In this document: positions 1 through 8,349 of the stretch, in pieces | Position numbering within the stretch: the stretch's first letter is position 1 | Layout of the letters: the number at the start of each line of letters is the position of its first letter | From: Acetispira formosa (nom. nud.) | Lineage (GTDB): Bacteria; Desulfobacterota; Desulfarculia; Adiutricales; Adiutricaceae | Length of the DNA stretch: 64,000 nucleotides | NCBI GenBank assembly: GCA_023525915.1 | Contig: CP026657.1 | Span: forward strand, 1,426,001 to 1,490,000 | Direction: 5' to 3' | Translations under genes and position numbers: made by a program | The notes under the pieces: model-generated | What the model was told of the DNA's origin: nothing | Seen by the model: the letters and a program-made list of their open reading frames with translations, nothing else | The model's database searches: none

Positions 1-499
1 CGGCCTTCACGTTTGGAATCAGGCTGTTGGCCCTCAGCCGGGACAGAATGAAATCCCAATCGCTGATCGAGATCTGCTGAAACTGTTTGTGCGCGGGCGC
101 GGTCGAAGGGATGTCGCCGCTCAGGCCACTTTCGGAAATAATGGCCGAACAGATTTCGTCGTCGGATTTTTCCAAAAAAAGCCGCGTCTTCCGGCCCAGA
201 GTCAGGAGGTGGAATTTATCTCTGGCTTCCAGCCTCAAGTATCTGGCCCCTCCGCTAATAAACAGGCCTACCGATACCAATACCCCTTTGAAATAAGGTT
301 TCAGCTTGCCATCATAACCAGCCTGAAACTCCACCTCATCGCCAGGTTTAAGGGCCGGGGCTCCATCATCCTGCTCCAGGCTGGCCCGCAGAAAAGGAAT
401 GCGCCCCAGTTCATGCACAACCGTGACCCCGAGCACATAGCGGCTGAAATCTTTTCCGCCGACGGCCAGACTAATATCCGGGAGATGATTTTCAGTCAT
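1..499 (-). CDS. eCIS spike protein, VgrG/Afp8-like (partial, 3' end outside window)
   Basis: N-terminal about 166 residues of a spike protein; the reading frame is open to the left window edge. It begins MTENHLPDISLAVGG and contains the VgrG/phage gpD-like stretch QQISISDWDFILSRLRANS near residue 150, typical of the first domain of T6SS VgrG and of Afp8/Pvc8 spikes. In the family this protein forms the trimeric spike that carries the PAAR tip at the front of the inner tube. The ATG is preceded by AGGAGCG at good spacing, 18 nt after the upstream Afp7-like gene. It is the last visible gene of the minus-strand eCIS operon. The C-terminal OB-fold and needle lie outside the window, so a phage baseplate origin cannot be excluded from this fragment alone; the neighbours argue for eCIS. 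Confidence 0.8.
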   Translation of the reverse strand, partial: MTENHLPDISLAVGGKDFSRYVLGVTVVHELGRIPFLRASLEQDDGAPALKPGDEVEFQAGYDGKLKPYFKGVLVSVGLFISGGARYLRLEARDKFHLLTLGRKTRLFLEKSDDEICSAIISESGLSGDIPSTAPAHKQFQQISISDWDFILSRLRANSLIPNVKA

Positions 500-517
500 G
501 GGGCGCTCCTTTCATCA

Positions 518-1015
518 TCAGGCGGCCTTTGGCGGAAAGACGCTGCCAAAGGAAACCGTCAGGCTGGCCCTTAAAGCTTTGCCGTTGCGATCCGACATTT
601 TGACATCGATCTTCACTCTCTTGACAATAGCCCGCTGGCACAGACTGCCCCAGACCAGGCGGCAAAACGGCGGCTGCGGCTTGCGTGAACCGTCGCGGTT
701 CAGGATAGTGGCGATGGTCATAAATTTCCATATTTCATCGGTCACATCCAGACAGTCGCGTCCCAGGGCGGCCGCACCCACGCCGGTGCCGTCGATCAGG
801 AAAGTCATGTCGAAATCAGTGTCCGATATGCCCGCGAGCGACGCGCGAGTGGTGCCGCCGCCCACCACCTCCATCTGGCTAAGTTCATATTGCCAGCTGA
901 GGCTGTAAGTTTCCGGGTTGAAAAGAACGGCGTACGATCCGCTCTTTTTGGTAAAAGCGTCGTCATCATAAATCTCTATCACCATCTTGCTGACGGTGGA
1001 AGTGTTCTCGGCCAT
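518..1015 (-). CDS. eCIS tube-associated protein, Afp7/Pvc7-like
   Basis: 165 residues beginning MAENTSTVSKMVIEIYDDD. The segment YAVLFNPETYSLSWQYEL is the hallmark of the contractile injection system tube/hub adaptor N-terminal domain (Afp7 and phage gp53-like proteins). In the family it sits between the tube start and the spike. Many homologues carry a C-terminal LysM domain; this one ends after the N-terminal domain, so no peptidoglycan-binding module is visible. It lies 2 nt downstream of the DUF5908 gene and just before the VgrG-like spike, the expected place. Function is by family and position. Confidence 0.78.
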   Translation of the reverse strand: MAENTSTVSKMVIEIYDDDAFTKKSGSYAVLFNPETYSLSWQYELSQMEVVGGGTTRASLAGISDTDFDMTFLIDGTGVGAAALGRDCLDVTDEIWKFMTIATILNRDGSRKPQPPFCRLVWGSLCQRAIVKRVKIDVKMSDRNGKALRASLTVSFGSVFPPKAA

Positions 1016-1017
1016 AT

Positions 1018-1203
1018 TCAGGCCTCTTTCCTGTCCTTCAGCATGATCATAACGGCTCGGGCGCAGTCGTCAATCAACCGGCGCCTTTCATCATCAGGTA
1101 ATGACTTGCGGGCCGCCGGTGTTTTTCCGCCGCTTCTGGAAACCGTCCCCTCTTCGGCCGCCAAGGTCAGGCTGATGCATATTTCGCGTATTTCCACGGG
1201 CAT
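1018..1203 (-). CDS. DUF5908 small eCIS-associated protein
   Basis: 61 residues, MPVEIREICISLTLAAEEG, matching the short DUF5908 proteins (typically MPxEIREL...) found almost only in eCIS loci between tube and Afp7-like genes. I chose the ATG at 1203 because GGAGG lies 8-9 nt upstream; the ATG 15 nt earlier overlaps that Shine-Dalgarno sequence. The C-terminal half is basic and polar (DDERRRLIDDCARAVMIML). Its molecular role is unknown in the family. Confidence 0.75.
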   Translation of the reverse strand: MPVEIREICISLTLAAEEGTVSRSGGKTPAARKSLPDDERRRLIDDCARAVMIMLKDRKEA

Positions 1204-1233
1204 TGTCACAACCTCCATAAACCACGGGGCGGC

Positions 1234-1677
1234 TTACGGCAGCCGCCTTAAATGGGCATAGGCCAGGGTGAGTGTTTCGATGACTATCTGATCTTCCCGC
1301 GCGTTCAAACTGCCCAGCGACCAGCTTTTCGGCCAGGCCTGATAGGCCTGCCAACTCATCAGGGGATTGCCGTCTTCATTGAGAAGACTGACGGTCACCA
1401 GAAGAGGCTCGAAGGTGAAATCCTCAAGCGCGTCGCGCACCCATAATTCCAGATTGGAATCGACGGTCAGTCCACGCTTGAGGGTAAGGCTGGGAGCCGC
1501 CAGACGCTTGGGCAGTTGATAGGCGTAAACGTATTCCCCGCCCTCCACAACTGTTTCCGTCTCCAGCTTCATCTCCAGCCCGGAGACTTCCATAAAGCCC
1601 ATGTCAAAGGAGCCGCTTGAACCGGAGAAGGTCACGTTGAACCGGAAACCCGGAACGGGATAATCGACCTCAGCCAT
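1234..1677 (-). CDS. eCIS inner tube protein 2 (gp19 / Afp5-like)
   Basis: 147 residues from MAEVDYPVPGFRFNVTF. It has the T4 gp19-like tail tube layout: FxVxF opening, 'FMEVSGLEMKLETE', 'LTLKRGLTVDSNLELWV' and the closing 'IETLTLAYAHLRR'. In the Afp/PVC system secondary tube proteins form the tube initiator ring next to the Afp7 adaptor. The frame is open to a GTG at 1746, which would add 23 residues without family similarity, so the internal ATG is preferred although its ribosome binding site (GGTTGGGG) is weak. Partner of the main tube protein immediately upstream. Confidence 0.8.
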   Translation of the reverse strand: MAEVDYPVPGFRFNVTFSGSSGSFDMGFMEVSGLEMKLETETVVEGGEYVYAYQLPKRLAAPSLTLKRGLTVDSNLELWVRDALEDFTFEPLLVTVSLLNEDGNPLMSWQAYQAWPKSWSLGSLNAREDQIVIETLTLAYAHLRRLP

Positions 1678-1761
1678 TGCCCCAACCGGAGCCTTGCGCC
1701 GATGCGGCAACACCGGCGCTCCAACAGCCAAGCCGGGGACTTTCACTGTGCCTTGCTGTCA

Positions 1762-2199
1762 TTATTTGGCCTCGATTTTCATTTCCTCATAGGTCAGGGT
1801 AATAGATTCGACGGCCACTTCATTGGAATCGCCCTTGAAGGACGGGCCTTCGACCTTGATCGGCCAGGCTTTCAGAAGCGTCCAGACCATTTTCGGATTG
1901 CCGTCTTCATCCAGAAGGTTGACGGCAATATCCTTGCGCTCCATCTTGTTGTGGTTTTTGGTTATCCAGTCGAAAAATTTATTGTCGGAAGCGAAAATGC
2001 CTTTTTTCAGAACCACGTCAGTCACCTTGGGGCGGCCGGGCTGCTTCATTTCCCCATACTGGCGGCTGAGGCCGTCGCGATAGGGGATGACGTTATATTC
2101 AAGGGTAAGCCCGCTGACCTCGCTGAAACCGGCCGAAGCGCCGTCGATGGTCACTGAATAGCGGAACGATACCAGGGGATAAGGTGCGTTTTCAGCCAT
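1762..2199 (-). CDS. eCIS inner tube protein 1 (gp19 / Afp1-like)
   Basis: 145 residues, MAENAPYPLVSFRYSVTIDG, a full-length gp19-family tail tube protein with 'FSEVSGLTLEYNVIPYRDG', 'VVLKKGIFASDNKFFDWI' and 'VAVESITLTYEEMKIEAK'. Hexamers stack into the inner tube that is driven through the target membrane. The gene follows the sheath by 36 nt and has AAGGAAG upstream, consistent with strong translation of a major structural subunit. About 145 residues is the normal length of the family. Confidence 0.88.
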   Translation of the reverse strand: MAENAPYPLVSFRYSVTIDGASAGFSEVSGLTLEYNVIPYRDGLSRQYGEMKQPGRPKVTDVVLKKGIFASDNKFFDWITKNHNKMERKDIAVNLLDEDGNPKMVWTLLKAWPIKVEGPSFKGDSNEVAVESITLTYEEMKIEAK

Positions 2200-2235
2200 A
2201 TCTTTTCTTCCTTGCTAATAAATCAGAAGTTCGGG

Positions 2236-4275
2236 TCAGCTCTGGTTCATTTTGTGGGTGAAGTTGAGGATGATGAATTCAGCCGGGCGCACCACGGCCA
2301 TGCCGATGTTGATGATAAGCTTGCCCTCCAGAATGTCCTGCTCGGTCATGGTGCTGCCCAGCCCGACGTTGACAAAATAGGCCTCAGCCGGGGAAGCCCC
2401 CATGAGCGCTCCGTCTTTCCACTTTTGAAGCAGATAGTTATCGATCATGGCCTTGACTTTGGCCCAGAGGGTGGCGTCGTTTGGCTCGAAGACCGAAGAA
2501 GCCGTGGCCCGGCGGATGGACTCCTCCACCATGATGAAGAAGCGGCGAACCGGAATATAGCGCCACTCCAGGTTGTTGCCGTCCAGGGTGCGCGCGCCCC
2601 AGACCAGAAAACCCTTGCCCGGAAAGCTTCGGAGGGCGTTGATGGATTTTCCGCCCACGGTATCGACGTTGAGCGATTCCTGCGCGCCGTGGGTGATGTT
2701 CTGGGTCAGGCCCAGGGTGCTGCCCAGACTGACGTTGGCCGGGGCTTTCCACACGCCGCGGCTGCGGTCGGTGTCCGCGTAAAGACCGGCCATGGTCGCG
2801 CTGGGTGGCTGAACCTTCAAGGCGGTCTTCACGGCTGAATCAATGGCCCGATAGGCCGGGCTGCTGGTGCGCAGGGCGTCACAGAGGCGGCTGATGTTTT
2901 TTTCAATGCTGTGATAGAGGTCGTCGTTGATTATTTCCTGAACTATTTTCAGAAATTTTTGCATATTGGCCACATCAATGGCGGCAATGGCGGCTTTTAT
3001 GCTTTGGGTGATATCACTGCCGGTGGTTTCATCATCTTCCAGTGCGTCATCCGGGCCGCTTTCCTTGGGGGCGGCCAGTTCCTTCAGCCGGGGCAGAAGG
3101 AAAGACAACTGATCACGGGTATGGCGCGACATGTCATGGGAAAGGAGATAATTTGCATCGGCCCCAATGTATTCCGATTCATCGCTTTCCGGCTCCAGGC
3201 CCATGAAGGACTTGAAAAGGGCGCTTAGGCCGGCCGCCACCACCCCCATGCCTCCGGCGGCGCTTTCACCGGCCACCCCGATGGCGTCCACCAGAAGGAC
3301 ATTTTCCATACCACTGGCATTGACCTTTTTCACCAGACCTTCTTTAACATTTTCAACAGCCCCCATAAGATTGACCCGGTCGGCAATGGCCGCGTTCAGG
3401 TTGCTGATAGTTTCCTTGGAGCCGGGGTCAAGAGTTTCCAGTTGCAGCGGCGGAAAAGAATCGCCCTCTTTTTTGGCGTTGACCAGATGGCTGCGGATAT
3501 CCGCGAACGAAACAACGATGGCCGGAGTGGGATCGCAGATGATATAGGGCGTGTAGGCCGCGCCGTAACTGAGGTTCAGGATGCCCACCGAATCACGGAA
3601 CTCCTGGCATGAGGCCCGCCACCTGTCCATATCGGGGGTGCTTCTCCAGTGGAGGAGGAGGTCGCCCTCTTTCACTGTCTCGCGGGTGTCCAGAATGGCG
3701 AAGCGGTTCTGGCGCTTGGCGCAGTGGCTCAGGGCGGCCTGCTGAACGCTGTAGAGCCCGCGTTCCAGAAAAACCGCTTCCGGGATGACCAGAAGGGTCA
3801 CGTCGTCTACAGCTTCCAGGGCTTCAATAGCGGCCAGAAAGGGGGCTTTGTCGTATTCGCCGGTGAAATTGTCGCGGTAAGTGCCCAGCGACACCACAAA
3901 GCATTCGCCCCCGCCGTTGCTGAAATACATAAACATGGCCGCATGGAGAAGGAAGCGTTTTTTAAAATGGACTGATTCCACCTGAGCGAAGCGGCCCTGT
4001 TCATCGGTCTGAATGTTGATAGATTCAATCAGGCTGACCGGCTCACCGCTATCCGGGTCATTGCCTGACAGCGGCGGCGCGCCGCCGAAGCGATCCACAA
4101 AATCCTTGAATGAGGTGATCTTCTCCGGCACACCTTCAAGTATTCGGCCATCGTGACGCACCTTCTGCGTATAGCCGATGAAGGCCGGTATGGCCGATGG
4201 AACTTCCGCCACCACCCCGGGCAGAGTGGAAATTTCTCGGACATAGACGCCCGGAGTCATGTAATTGCTGGCCAT
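2236..4275 (-). CDS. eCIS contractile sheath protein (Afp2-4 / gp18-like)
   Basis: 679 residues. The N-terminus 'YMTPGVYVREISTLPG' and C-terminal domain ('WRYIPVRRFFIMVEESI', 'GASPAEAYFVNVGLG', ending 'FIILNFTHKMNQS') are classical for phage/eCIS tail sheaths; the C-terminal half forms the conserved core whose extended arms lock neighbours together. The length is that of an eCIS sheath carrying large surface domains. Only one sheath gene is visible here, whereas Afp has three. The start has a near-perfect Shine-Dalgarno (TAAGGAGGA, 5 nt before ATG), fitting the most abundant subunit. A 136-nt gap separates it from the unknown protein upstream. Confidence 0.93.
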   Translation of the reverse strand: MASNYMTPGVYVREISTLPGVVAEVPSAIPAFIGYTQKVRHDGRILEGVPEKITSFKDFVDRFGGAPPLSGNDPDSGEPVSLIESINIQTDEQGRFAQVESVHFKKRFLLHAAMFMYFSNGGGECFVVSLGTYRDNFTGEYDKAPFLAAIEALEAVDDVTLLVIPEAVFLERGLYSVQQAALSHCAKRQNRFAILDTRETVKEGDLLLHWRSTPDMDRWRASCQEFRDSVGILNLSYGAAYTPYIICDPTPAIVVSFADIRSHLVNAKKEGDSFPPLQLETLDPGSKETISNLNAAIADRVNLMGAVENVKEGLVKKVNASGMENVLLVDAIGVAGESAAGGMGVVAAGLSALFKSFMGLEPESDESEYIGADANYLLSHDMSRHTRDQLSFLLPRLKELAAPKESGPDDALEDDETTGSDITQSIKAAIAAIDVANMQKFLKIVQEIINDDLYHSIEKNISRLCDALRTSSPAYRAIDSAVKTALKVQPPSATMAGLYADTDRSRGVWKAPANVSLGSTLGLTQNITHGAQESLNVDTVGGKSINALRSFPGKGFLVWGARTLDGNNLEWRYIPVRRFFIMVEESIRRATASSVFEPNDATLWAKVKAMIDNYLLQKWKDGALMGASPAEAYFVNVGLGSTMTEQDILEGKLIINIGMAVVRPAEFIILNFTHKMNQS

Positions 4276-4411
4276 TCATATCCTCCTTAGTTTTATGCGG
4301 GGTGTTAACCTTCCAATGATCCATGCGTAAGGCAAAGCCATAAGTAGCTTATTTCGCATGCAACCGAAAGCGTTGGCTACGGCGCTGGCCTCCTTTGCCC
4401 AACCCCCTCGT

Positions 4412-5218
4412 TTATGAAATCAGACCGAAACAGCCCAGATCCAGGCGGACCGTGGCTTTATACGCATTCAACTCATTATCCCAGGCCACCCCGTTCAAGC
4501 CGGGGGCGGGCAGATTTTCCATCAGCGGCACCACCATTTCTTTTTCCTCATCCAGAATCATTTCCAGATTGAGCCCGGCGGAAGGAGAGCGGGTCAGGCA
4601 CTGGGGCGTTTCCGAAATGAAGACAGCCCGCTCTTTTTCATCAACCGCCAGCCGGTAGTGACATAGCCCGCCGGAGAGGCGCATCCGGCCGGATGGGCGG
4701 GGAGCGATTTCATATATCCAGAACAGGCGGCGCGGTTTTAAACCGATCATTATTTCCAAAGCCCGGCCCTCATCAGGCCGGCTGGCGGCCAGGCTCAGAA
4801 CAGCCACCGGCGGCGGCCCAAAAACTTTCCCCTGATATTTTTTACGGGCCGCCGCCACCTCTTTACGCCTTTGAAGCGAATAGACGATTGTGGAAAGTCC
4901 GGCGGCCGGTCCTTGATCATCCGTCCCGGCCGCCATCAGTAAAAGCTCTTCATCAGGCCTGAAGACTGGCGCTTCGGTCGAACGCAGAAACCAGGGATCG
5001 GAACAAAAAAGATAAAACTCCAGCGGCCCGGAGGGCACTGATTTAATCTCCAATCCATCCTCACCCCAAAGGCTGAGACGACCCTCTCCAAAGCGAAGCT
5101 TTAAGCGGCTGGCGCCCAGAAATGATTCGGCCGCGGCTCCGGGCAGAAGGCTCCAGAGGCTGAAGTCGGTCAGCGGGTGGCTGATGACCGCCGCCAGATA
5201 TTCACGGTAATCAGCCAT
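4412..5218 (-). CDS. Unknown eCIS-locus protein
   Basis: 268 residues from MADYREYLAAVISHP. No signal peptide or membrane segment; rich in short beta-like stretches and Leu/Gly/Pro. I do not recognise a family. It lies inside the injection-system operon between the cap protein (8-nt overlap) and the sheath, so a structural or assembly role is inferred from position only. The frame is also open to a TTG at 5245, which would create a 35-nt overlap; the ATG with AAGG upstream is preferred. The motif 'ALEIMIGLKPRRLFWIYEI' in the middle could help remote-homology detection. Confidence 0.6.
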   Translation of the reverse strand: MADYREYLAAVISHPLTDFSLWSLLPGAAAESFLGASRLKLRFGEGRLSLWGEDGLEIKSVPSGPLEFYLFCSDPWFLRSTEAPVFRPDEELLLMAAGTDDQGPAAGLSTIVYSLQRRKEVAAARKKYQGKVFGPPPVAVLSLAASRPDEGRALEIMIGLKPRRLFWIYEIAPRPSGRMRLSGGLCHYRLAVDEKERAVFISETPQCLTRSPSAGLNLEMILDEEKEMVVPLMENLPAPGLNGVAWDNELNAYKATVRLDLGCFGLIS

Positions 5219-5735
5219 GCCCGGCCTTTTTAAAACCAGTGTCAAACCCCTTCATTTCCGGGGCCTGGGTCTGATAAGTCTTGAACCTCAATGAGCGCAG
5301 CCGATAAAACATGAAGGGAATGGAATCGTCCATAAACGGATTCCAGGTTTGAAGCTGCTGTTCCAGCGGAAAAAAATACGGCTCGATATACAAAGGGTAA
5401 GCGGGCATTTTCAGCTCAGGAAAATCCGCCGGGTGGAGCGACAGATTTTCCTGAAAAGCGGCCAGCGAATTTGATAAATAGCTCAAACTGTCGGCGTAAT
5501 CACTAAAAAAGGCATAGAGCATAAAAACAACGTTGGCGTCCAGACTGAAGCCTTTGCGGTCGCTTGAGAGATTATTTTCGCGCTCCAGGCCGATGAACAT
5601 CATGCCCAGATAATTGCGCTGCCCCTCCACCCCCCGGCCGGGACAGGTGATATGGACAAGTTCCTCACCGTTGGGACGGGTGCCCAGACGGCGGCGGAGG
5701 GCGTTGCGGGCGGCTTTGAGAGCGGTCTGAATCAT
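5211..5735 (-). CDS. Pvc16/DUF4255 tail terminator (cap) protein
   Basis: 174 residues, MIQTALKAARNALRRRLG, with the DUF4255/Pvc16 N-terminal signature: short helix, 'LVHITCPGRGVEGQRNYLGM', 'NVVFMLYAFFSDYADSLSYL', then a C-terminal half with 'MPAYPLYIEPYFFPLEQQLQ'. Pvc16/Afp16 caps the distal end of tube and sheath and stops polymerisation. The start is 6 nt after the PAAR stop codon. DUF4255 is one of the most reliable eCIS markers, since it is absent from T6SS. Confidence 0.85.
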   Translation of the reverse strand: MIQTALKAARNALRRRLGTRPNGEELVHITCPGRGVEGQRNYLGMMFIGLERENNLSSDRKGFSLDANVVFMLYAFFSDYADSLSYLSNSLAAFQENLSLHPADFPELKMPAYPLYIEPYFFPLEQQLQTWNPFMDDSIPFMFYRLRSLRFKTYQTQAPEMKGFDTGFKKAGHG

Positions 5736-5741
5736 GTGTGA

Positions 5742-6044
5742 TTATCCGCCGATCATAACAGTTGGGCAGCCTATTACGATGGTTCCGCCATGGGCTGTGC
5801 TGTCGCCCATTCTGGCGGCCGGCGCGCCGCCGATCAAAACAGTGGCCGAACCTTTGATGATGGTGTCCGGCGGCCCCACGCACAGGGCCGGATCGCCCAG
5901 ACGGGCGGCCGGGAGGCCACCGATCAGGACGGTGGGGCAGCCCGGCGGTAAAACGGGTCCGCCCACATGAGGTATAGGGCTGGGAAAGGCCGGGGTCTGC
6001 ATGGGACAGGTATGCATATCCCCCACTCTGGCGGCCATGGACAT
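5742..6044 (-). CDS. PAAR-repeat spike tip protein
   Basis: 100 residues composed almost entirely of PAAR-type turns: GDMHTC near the start, then three similar repeats ending CPTVLIGGLPAARLGD, SATVLIGGAPAARMGD and CPTVMIGG. PAAR proteins fold as a small cone with bound metal that sharpens the VgrG/Afp8 spike. It appears to be first in the operon, with AGGAG at good spacing from ATG 6044 and the AT-rich region directly upstream. No C-terminal toxin extension is present, so it is a naked tip rather than a PAAR-fused effector. Confidence 0.88.
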   Translation of the reverse strand: MSMAARVGDMHTCPMQTPAFPSPIPHVGGPVLPPGCPTVLIGGLPAARLGDPALCVGPPDTIIKGSATVLIGGAPAARMGDSTAHGGTIVIGCPTVMIGG

Positions 6045-6059
6045 AGCTTCGCTCCTGCT

Positions 6060-6480
6060 GTTTTGGTCAAAATATTGCCAGCAAAGATAGTTTTAATTAA
6101 GTTTTACGAAATATATCACAAATAATTTCAAAATACTAGCATTTTTTAGTTAAAATTTAGTAATATAACTTTGTTATTAAATTTTATTCATTTAAACTTG
6201 ATAAAATATAGCTGAAAAAGAAATAACATTCATTATAGTCAACATTATCTCATTATAAATGAATAATATAACAAAGATAATAACATTAATTGTTATAAAA
6301 CCCCATATACAAACAATGCAACTCCTGCTATTACATTAATATAGTGCTCTTAACTTATATTAACTATTACATAAAGAAAACATAAAGACACCAATTTAAA
6401 TCCAGTGTCAGATTTATCTGGACGAATCGACAGCAAAGGAGTAAAAATCAGCAATAGTACCGGAGCCCCTATAAACTGAC
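6060..6480. promoter_or_regulatory. AT-rich divergent intergenic region
   Basis: About 420 bp of strikingly AT-rich DNA between the divergently transcribed eCIS operon and lldP, against GC-rich surroundings. It has many A- and T-tracts and TATAAT-like hexamers (for example near 6160-6300), so no single promoter can be picked by eye. No ORF or RNA gene is recognised. It must contain the eCIS promoter(s) and probably part of the lldP control region, and is the kind of DNA bound by xenogeneic silencers. Confidence 0.6.
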
Positions 6481-6545
6481 TGAATCTTATGGCCGCCGGC
6501 GGCCGATCGTGGGAAAAGCTGGAAAGCGGTTATGGCCAAGCGGGA

Positions 6546-6634
6546 GCCGAAAGCCGGGAATTGTTTTCGGCCCGGCTCCGTGACTAAAATCCCCCGGAAT
6601 GGAGACGGGCCGAAAACAATTCCCGGCTTCCGGC
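6546..6634. repeat. Family A palindrome, copy A1
   Basis: Near-perfect inverted repeat with arms of about 34 bp (GCCGGAAGCCGGGAATTG type) around an asymmetric loop TGACTAAAATCCCCCGGAAT. It lies upstream of lldP in a divergent promoter region, so it is not simply a transcription terminator. Five related copies exist in the window. Confidence 0.85.
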
Positions 6635-6677
6635 GGGATTAACATATTTGCCGCAACTTTAAGAATTACAGTGAACC

Positions 6678-8231
6678 ATGAACATCAACAACGCCTCAAC
6701 AACCCTAAACGCCCTGCTCTCCGCCCTGCCCATATTCTGGCTCATCGCCGGGTTGGGATTTTTCCGGCTGGCCGCCTGGAAAGTCTGCCTGGCCGGTTTA
6801 TTTCTGAGCCTGGCTCTGGCCGCGTCATTCCACCTGATGCCGGTTTCCCTGGCCCTTATGGCCGCGGCGGATGGTGCGGCTTTTGCCCTGGCCCCCATTC
6901 TGTGGGTGGTTCTGGCCGCTTTTTTCAGCTACAACATCACCACCCGGACCGGAGCTGCCGACGAGATAAAAAAACTTCTTTCAGGATTGTCGGATGACCG
7001 GCGCATCCAGGCCCTGATCATTGCCTGGGGCTTCGGCAGTTTCATGGAGGGGGTGGCCGGCTTCGGGACGGCTGTGGCTGTTCCGGCCGCTCTTCTGATT
7101 TCCATGGGTTTTGAGCCATTCAAAGCCGCCATGATCTGCCTTCTGGCCAATACTATTGCCGTGCCCTTTGGCGTTATTGGCCTGCCGGTCAGCACCCTGG
7201 TGAAAGTTACGGAAATGCCGATGGCCGAGGTCACTTTGGCTATCATCAAGCAGCTCAGCCATTTTGTCGTTCTCACTCCATTTTTGATCGTAACGACTAC
7301 CGGCGGCGCCCTTGGCGCCCTCAAAGGCGTATGGCTGCCGACTCTGGCTGCCGGGGTTTCGTTCGGGCTGACCCAGGCCGCGGTCGTCATTTTCATCGGG
7401 CCGGAACTTCCCGCCATATTGAGTTCAATGGTCTCCGTGCTCAGCATCATAATCTGCCTGAAATTGCGCCCGCCCAGGCACCTGTGGCGTTTTGCCGACG
7501 ATGAACCGCTGAGGACCGGCCAGGGAACACCGATCACGGTCAACGCGCAGCTTAAAGCCTGGTCGCCCTATCTGTTGCTCCTGTTTATGGCCTTGATGTC
7601 CAGCCCGCTCTTTCCTAAGTTCAGAGCGGTGCTGGATCTCGTCTCAACTTCCATCACCATCTATGACCAGCCCGGAGCCAAACCGCATGAAGTTTTATGG
7701 CTGACGACTCCCGGCAGCCTGGTGTTCCTTTCGGCCATAATCGGCGGGCTGATTCAAAAGGCCTCACCGGCCATGATGCTGCGCCTGTTGCTTACGACTG
7801 CCAAACAGCTCAAATACACCGCGCTCACCATCATCAGCATAGTGGCCATGGCCAAAGTGCTGGGCTACAGCGGCATGATCATGTCGGTGGCCACCGCTGT
7901 GGCCGGTGCGGCCGGGTCGTTCTATCCGCTGTGCGCGCCCTTTCTGGGGGCTTTAGGCACATTCCTGACCGGCAGCGACACCAGTTCGGCTATTCTCTTC
8001 GGGCCGCTGCAAAAAGCGGTGGCCCTGCGGACGGCAGTCGATCCGGCCTGGATTGTGGCGGCCAACAGCAGCGGGGCCTGTATCGGCAAGCTCATTTCCC
8101 CGCAAAGCATGGCCATCGCGGCCATGGCCGCCGGACTGACCGGCCGCGAGGGGGCCATGCTCTCGGCCGCCCTCCGCTATGCCCTGCCATTGCTGGCGGC
8201 GGCCGGGCTCTATATCTGGCTCATGGCCTGA
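6678..8231 (+). CDS. lldP: L-lactate permease
   Basis: 517 residues, at least twelve hydrophobic segments, matching the LctP/LldP lactate:H+ symporter family: 'ILWVVLAAFFSYNITTRTG', 'GFGSFMEGVAGFGTAVAVP' and 'GSDTSSAILFGPLQKAVA' are family hallmarks. It imports lactate (possibly glycolate) across the inner membrane. The length is a little below the E. coli protein (about 550). No lactate dehydrogenase lies next to it. It is transcribed away from the eCIS operon and preceded by palindrome A1. Start ATG 6678 lacks a strong Shine-Dalgarno. Confidence 0.92.
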   Translation: MNINNASTTLNALLSALPIFWLIAGLGFFRLAAWKVCLAGLFLSLALAASFHLMPVSLALMAAADGAAFALAPILWVVLAAFFSYNITTRTGAADEIKKLLSGLSDDRRIQALIIAWGFGSFMEGVAGFGTAVAVPAALLISMGFEPFKAAMICLLANTIAVPFGVIGLPVSTLVKVTEMPMAEVTLAIIKQLSHFVVLTPFLIVTTTGGALGALKGVWLPTLAAGVSFGLTQAAVVIFIGPELPAILSSMVSVLSIIICLKLRPPRHLWRFADDEPLRTGQGTPITVNAQLKAWSPYLLLLFMALMSSPLFPKFRAVLDLVSTSITIYDQPGAKPHEVLWLTTPGSLVFLSAIIGGLIQKASPAMMLRLLLTTAKQLKYTALTIISIVAMAKVLGYSGMIMSVATAVAGAAGSFYPLCAPFLGALGTFLTGSDTSSAILFGPLQKAVALRTAVDPAWIVAANSSGACIGKLISPQSMAIAAMAAGLTGREGAMLSAALRYALPLLAAAGLYIWLMA

Positions 8232-8274
8232 GGTCAGTCGGTCGGAGTTGCGAAGAACAATTGGAATCACTTGC

Positions 8275-8303
8275 TTGCCATGAACCGGGTATTGTGCAAT
8301 AAT
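8275..8303 (+). promoter_or_regulatory. Putative sigma-70 promoter for the orf-tsaD-rsmA cluster
   Basis: TTGCCA, 17-nt spacer, AATAAT, about 45 nt upstream of the ATG at 8350. Spacing is ideal and both hexamers are fair matches. Confidence 0.5.
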
Positions 8304-8349
8304 CTGAAAGGCGGCTCGAATAACGGGCCGCCAAAATAATGAGGTGCTT

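Noticed and set aside
89..574. Plus-strand frame over the left edge
   Set aside because: Shadow of the VgrG-like spike on the minus strand, which has family motifs and a proper ribosome binding site.
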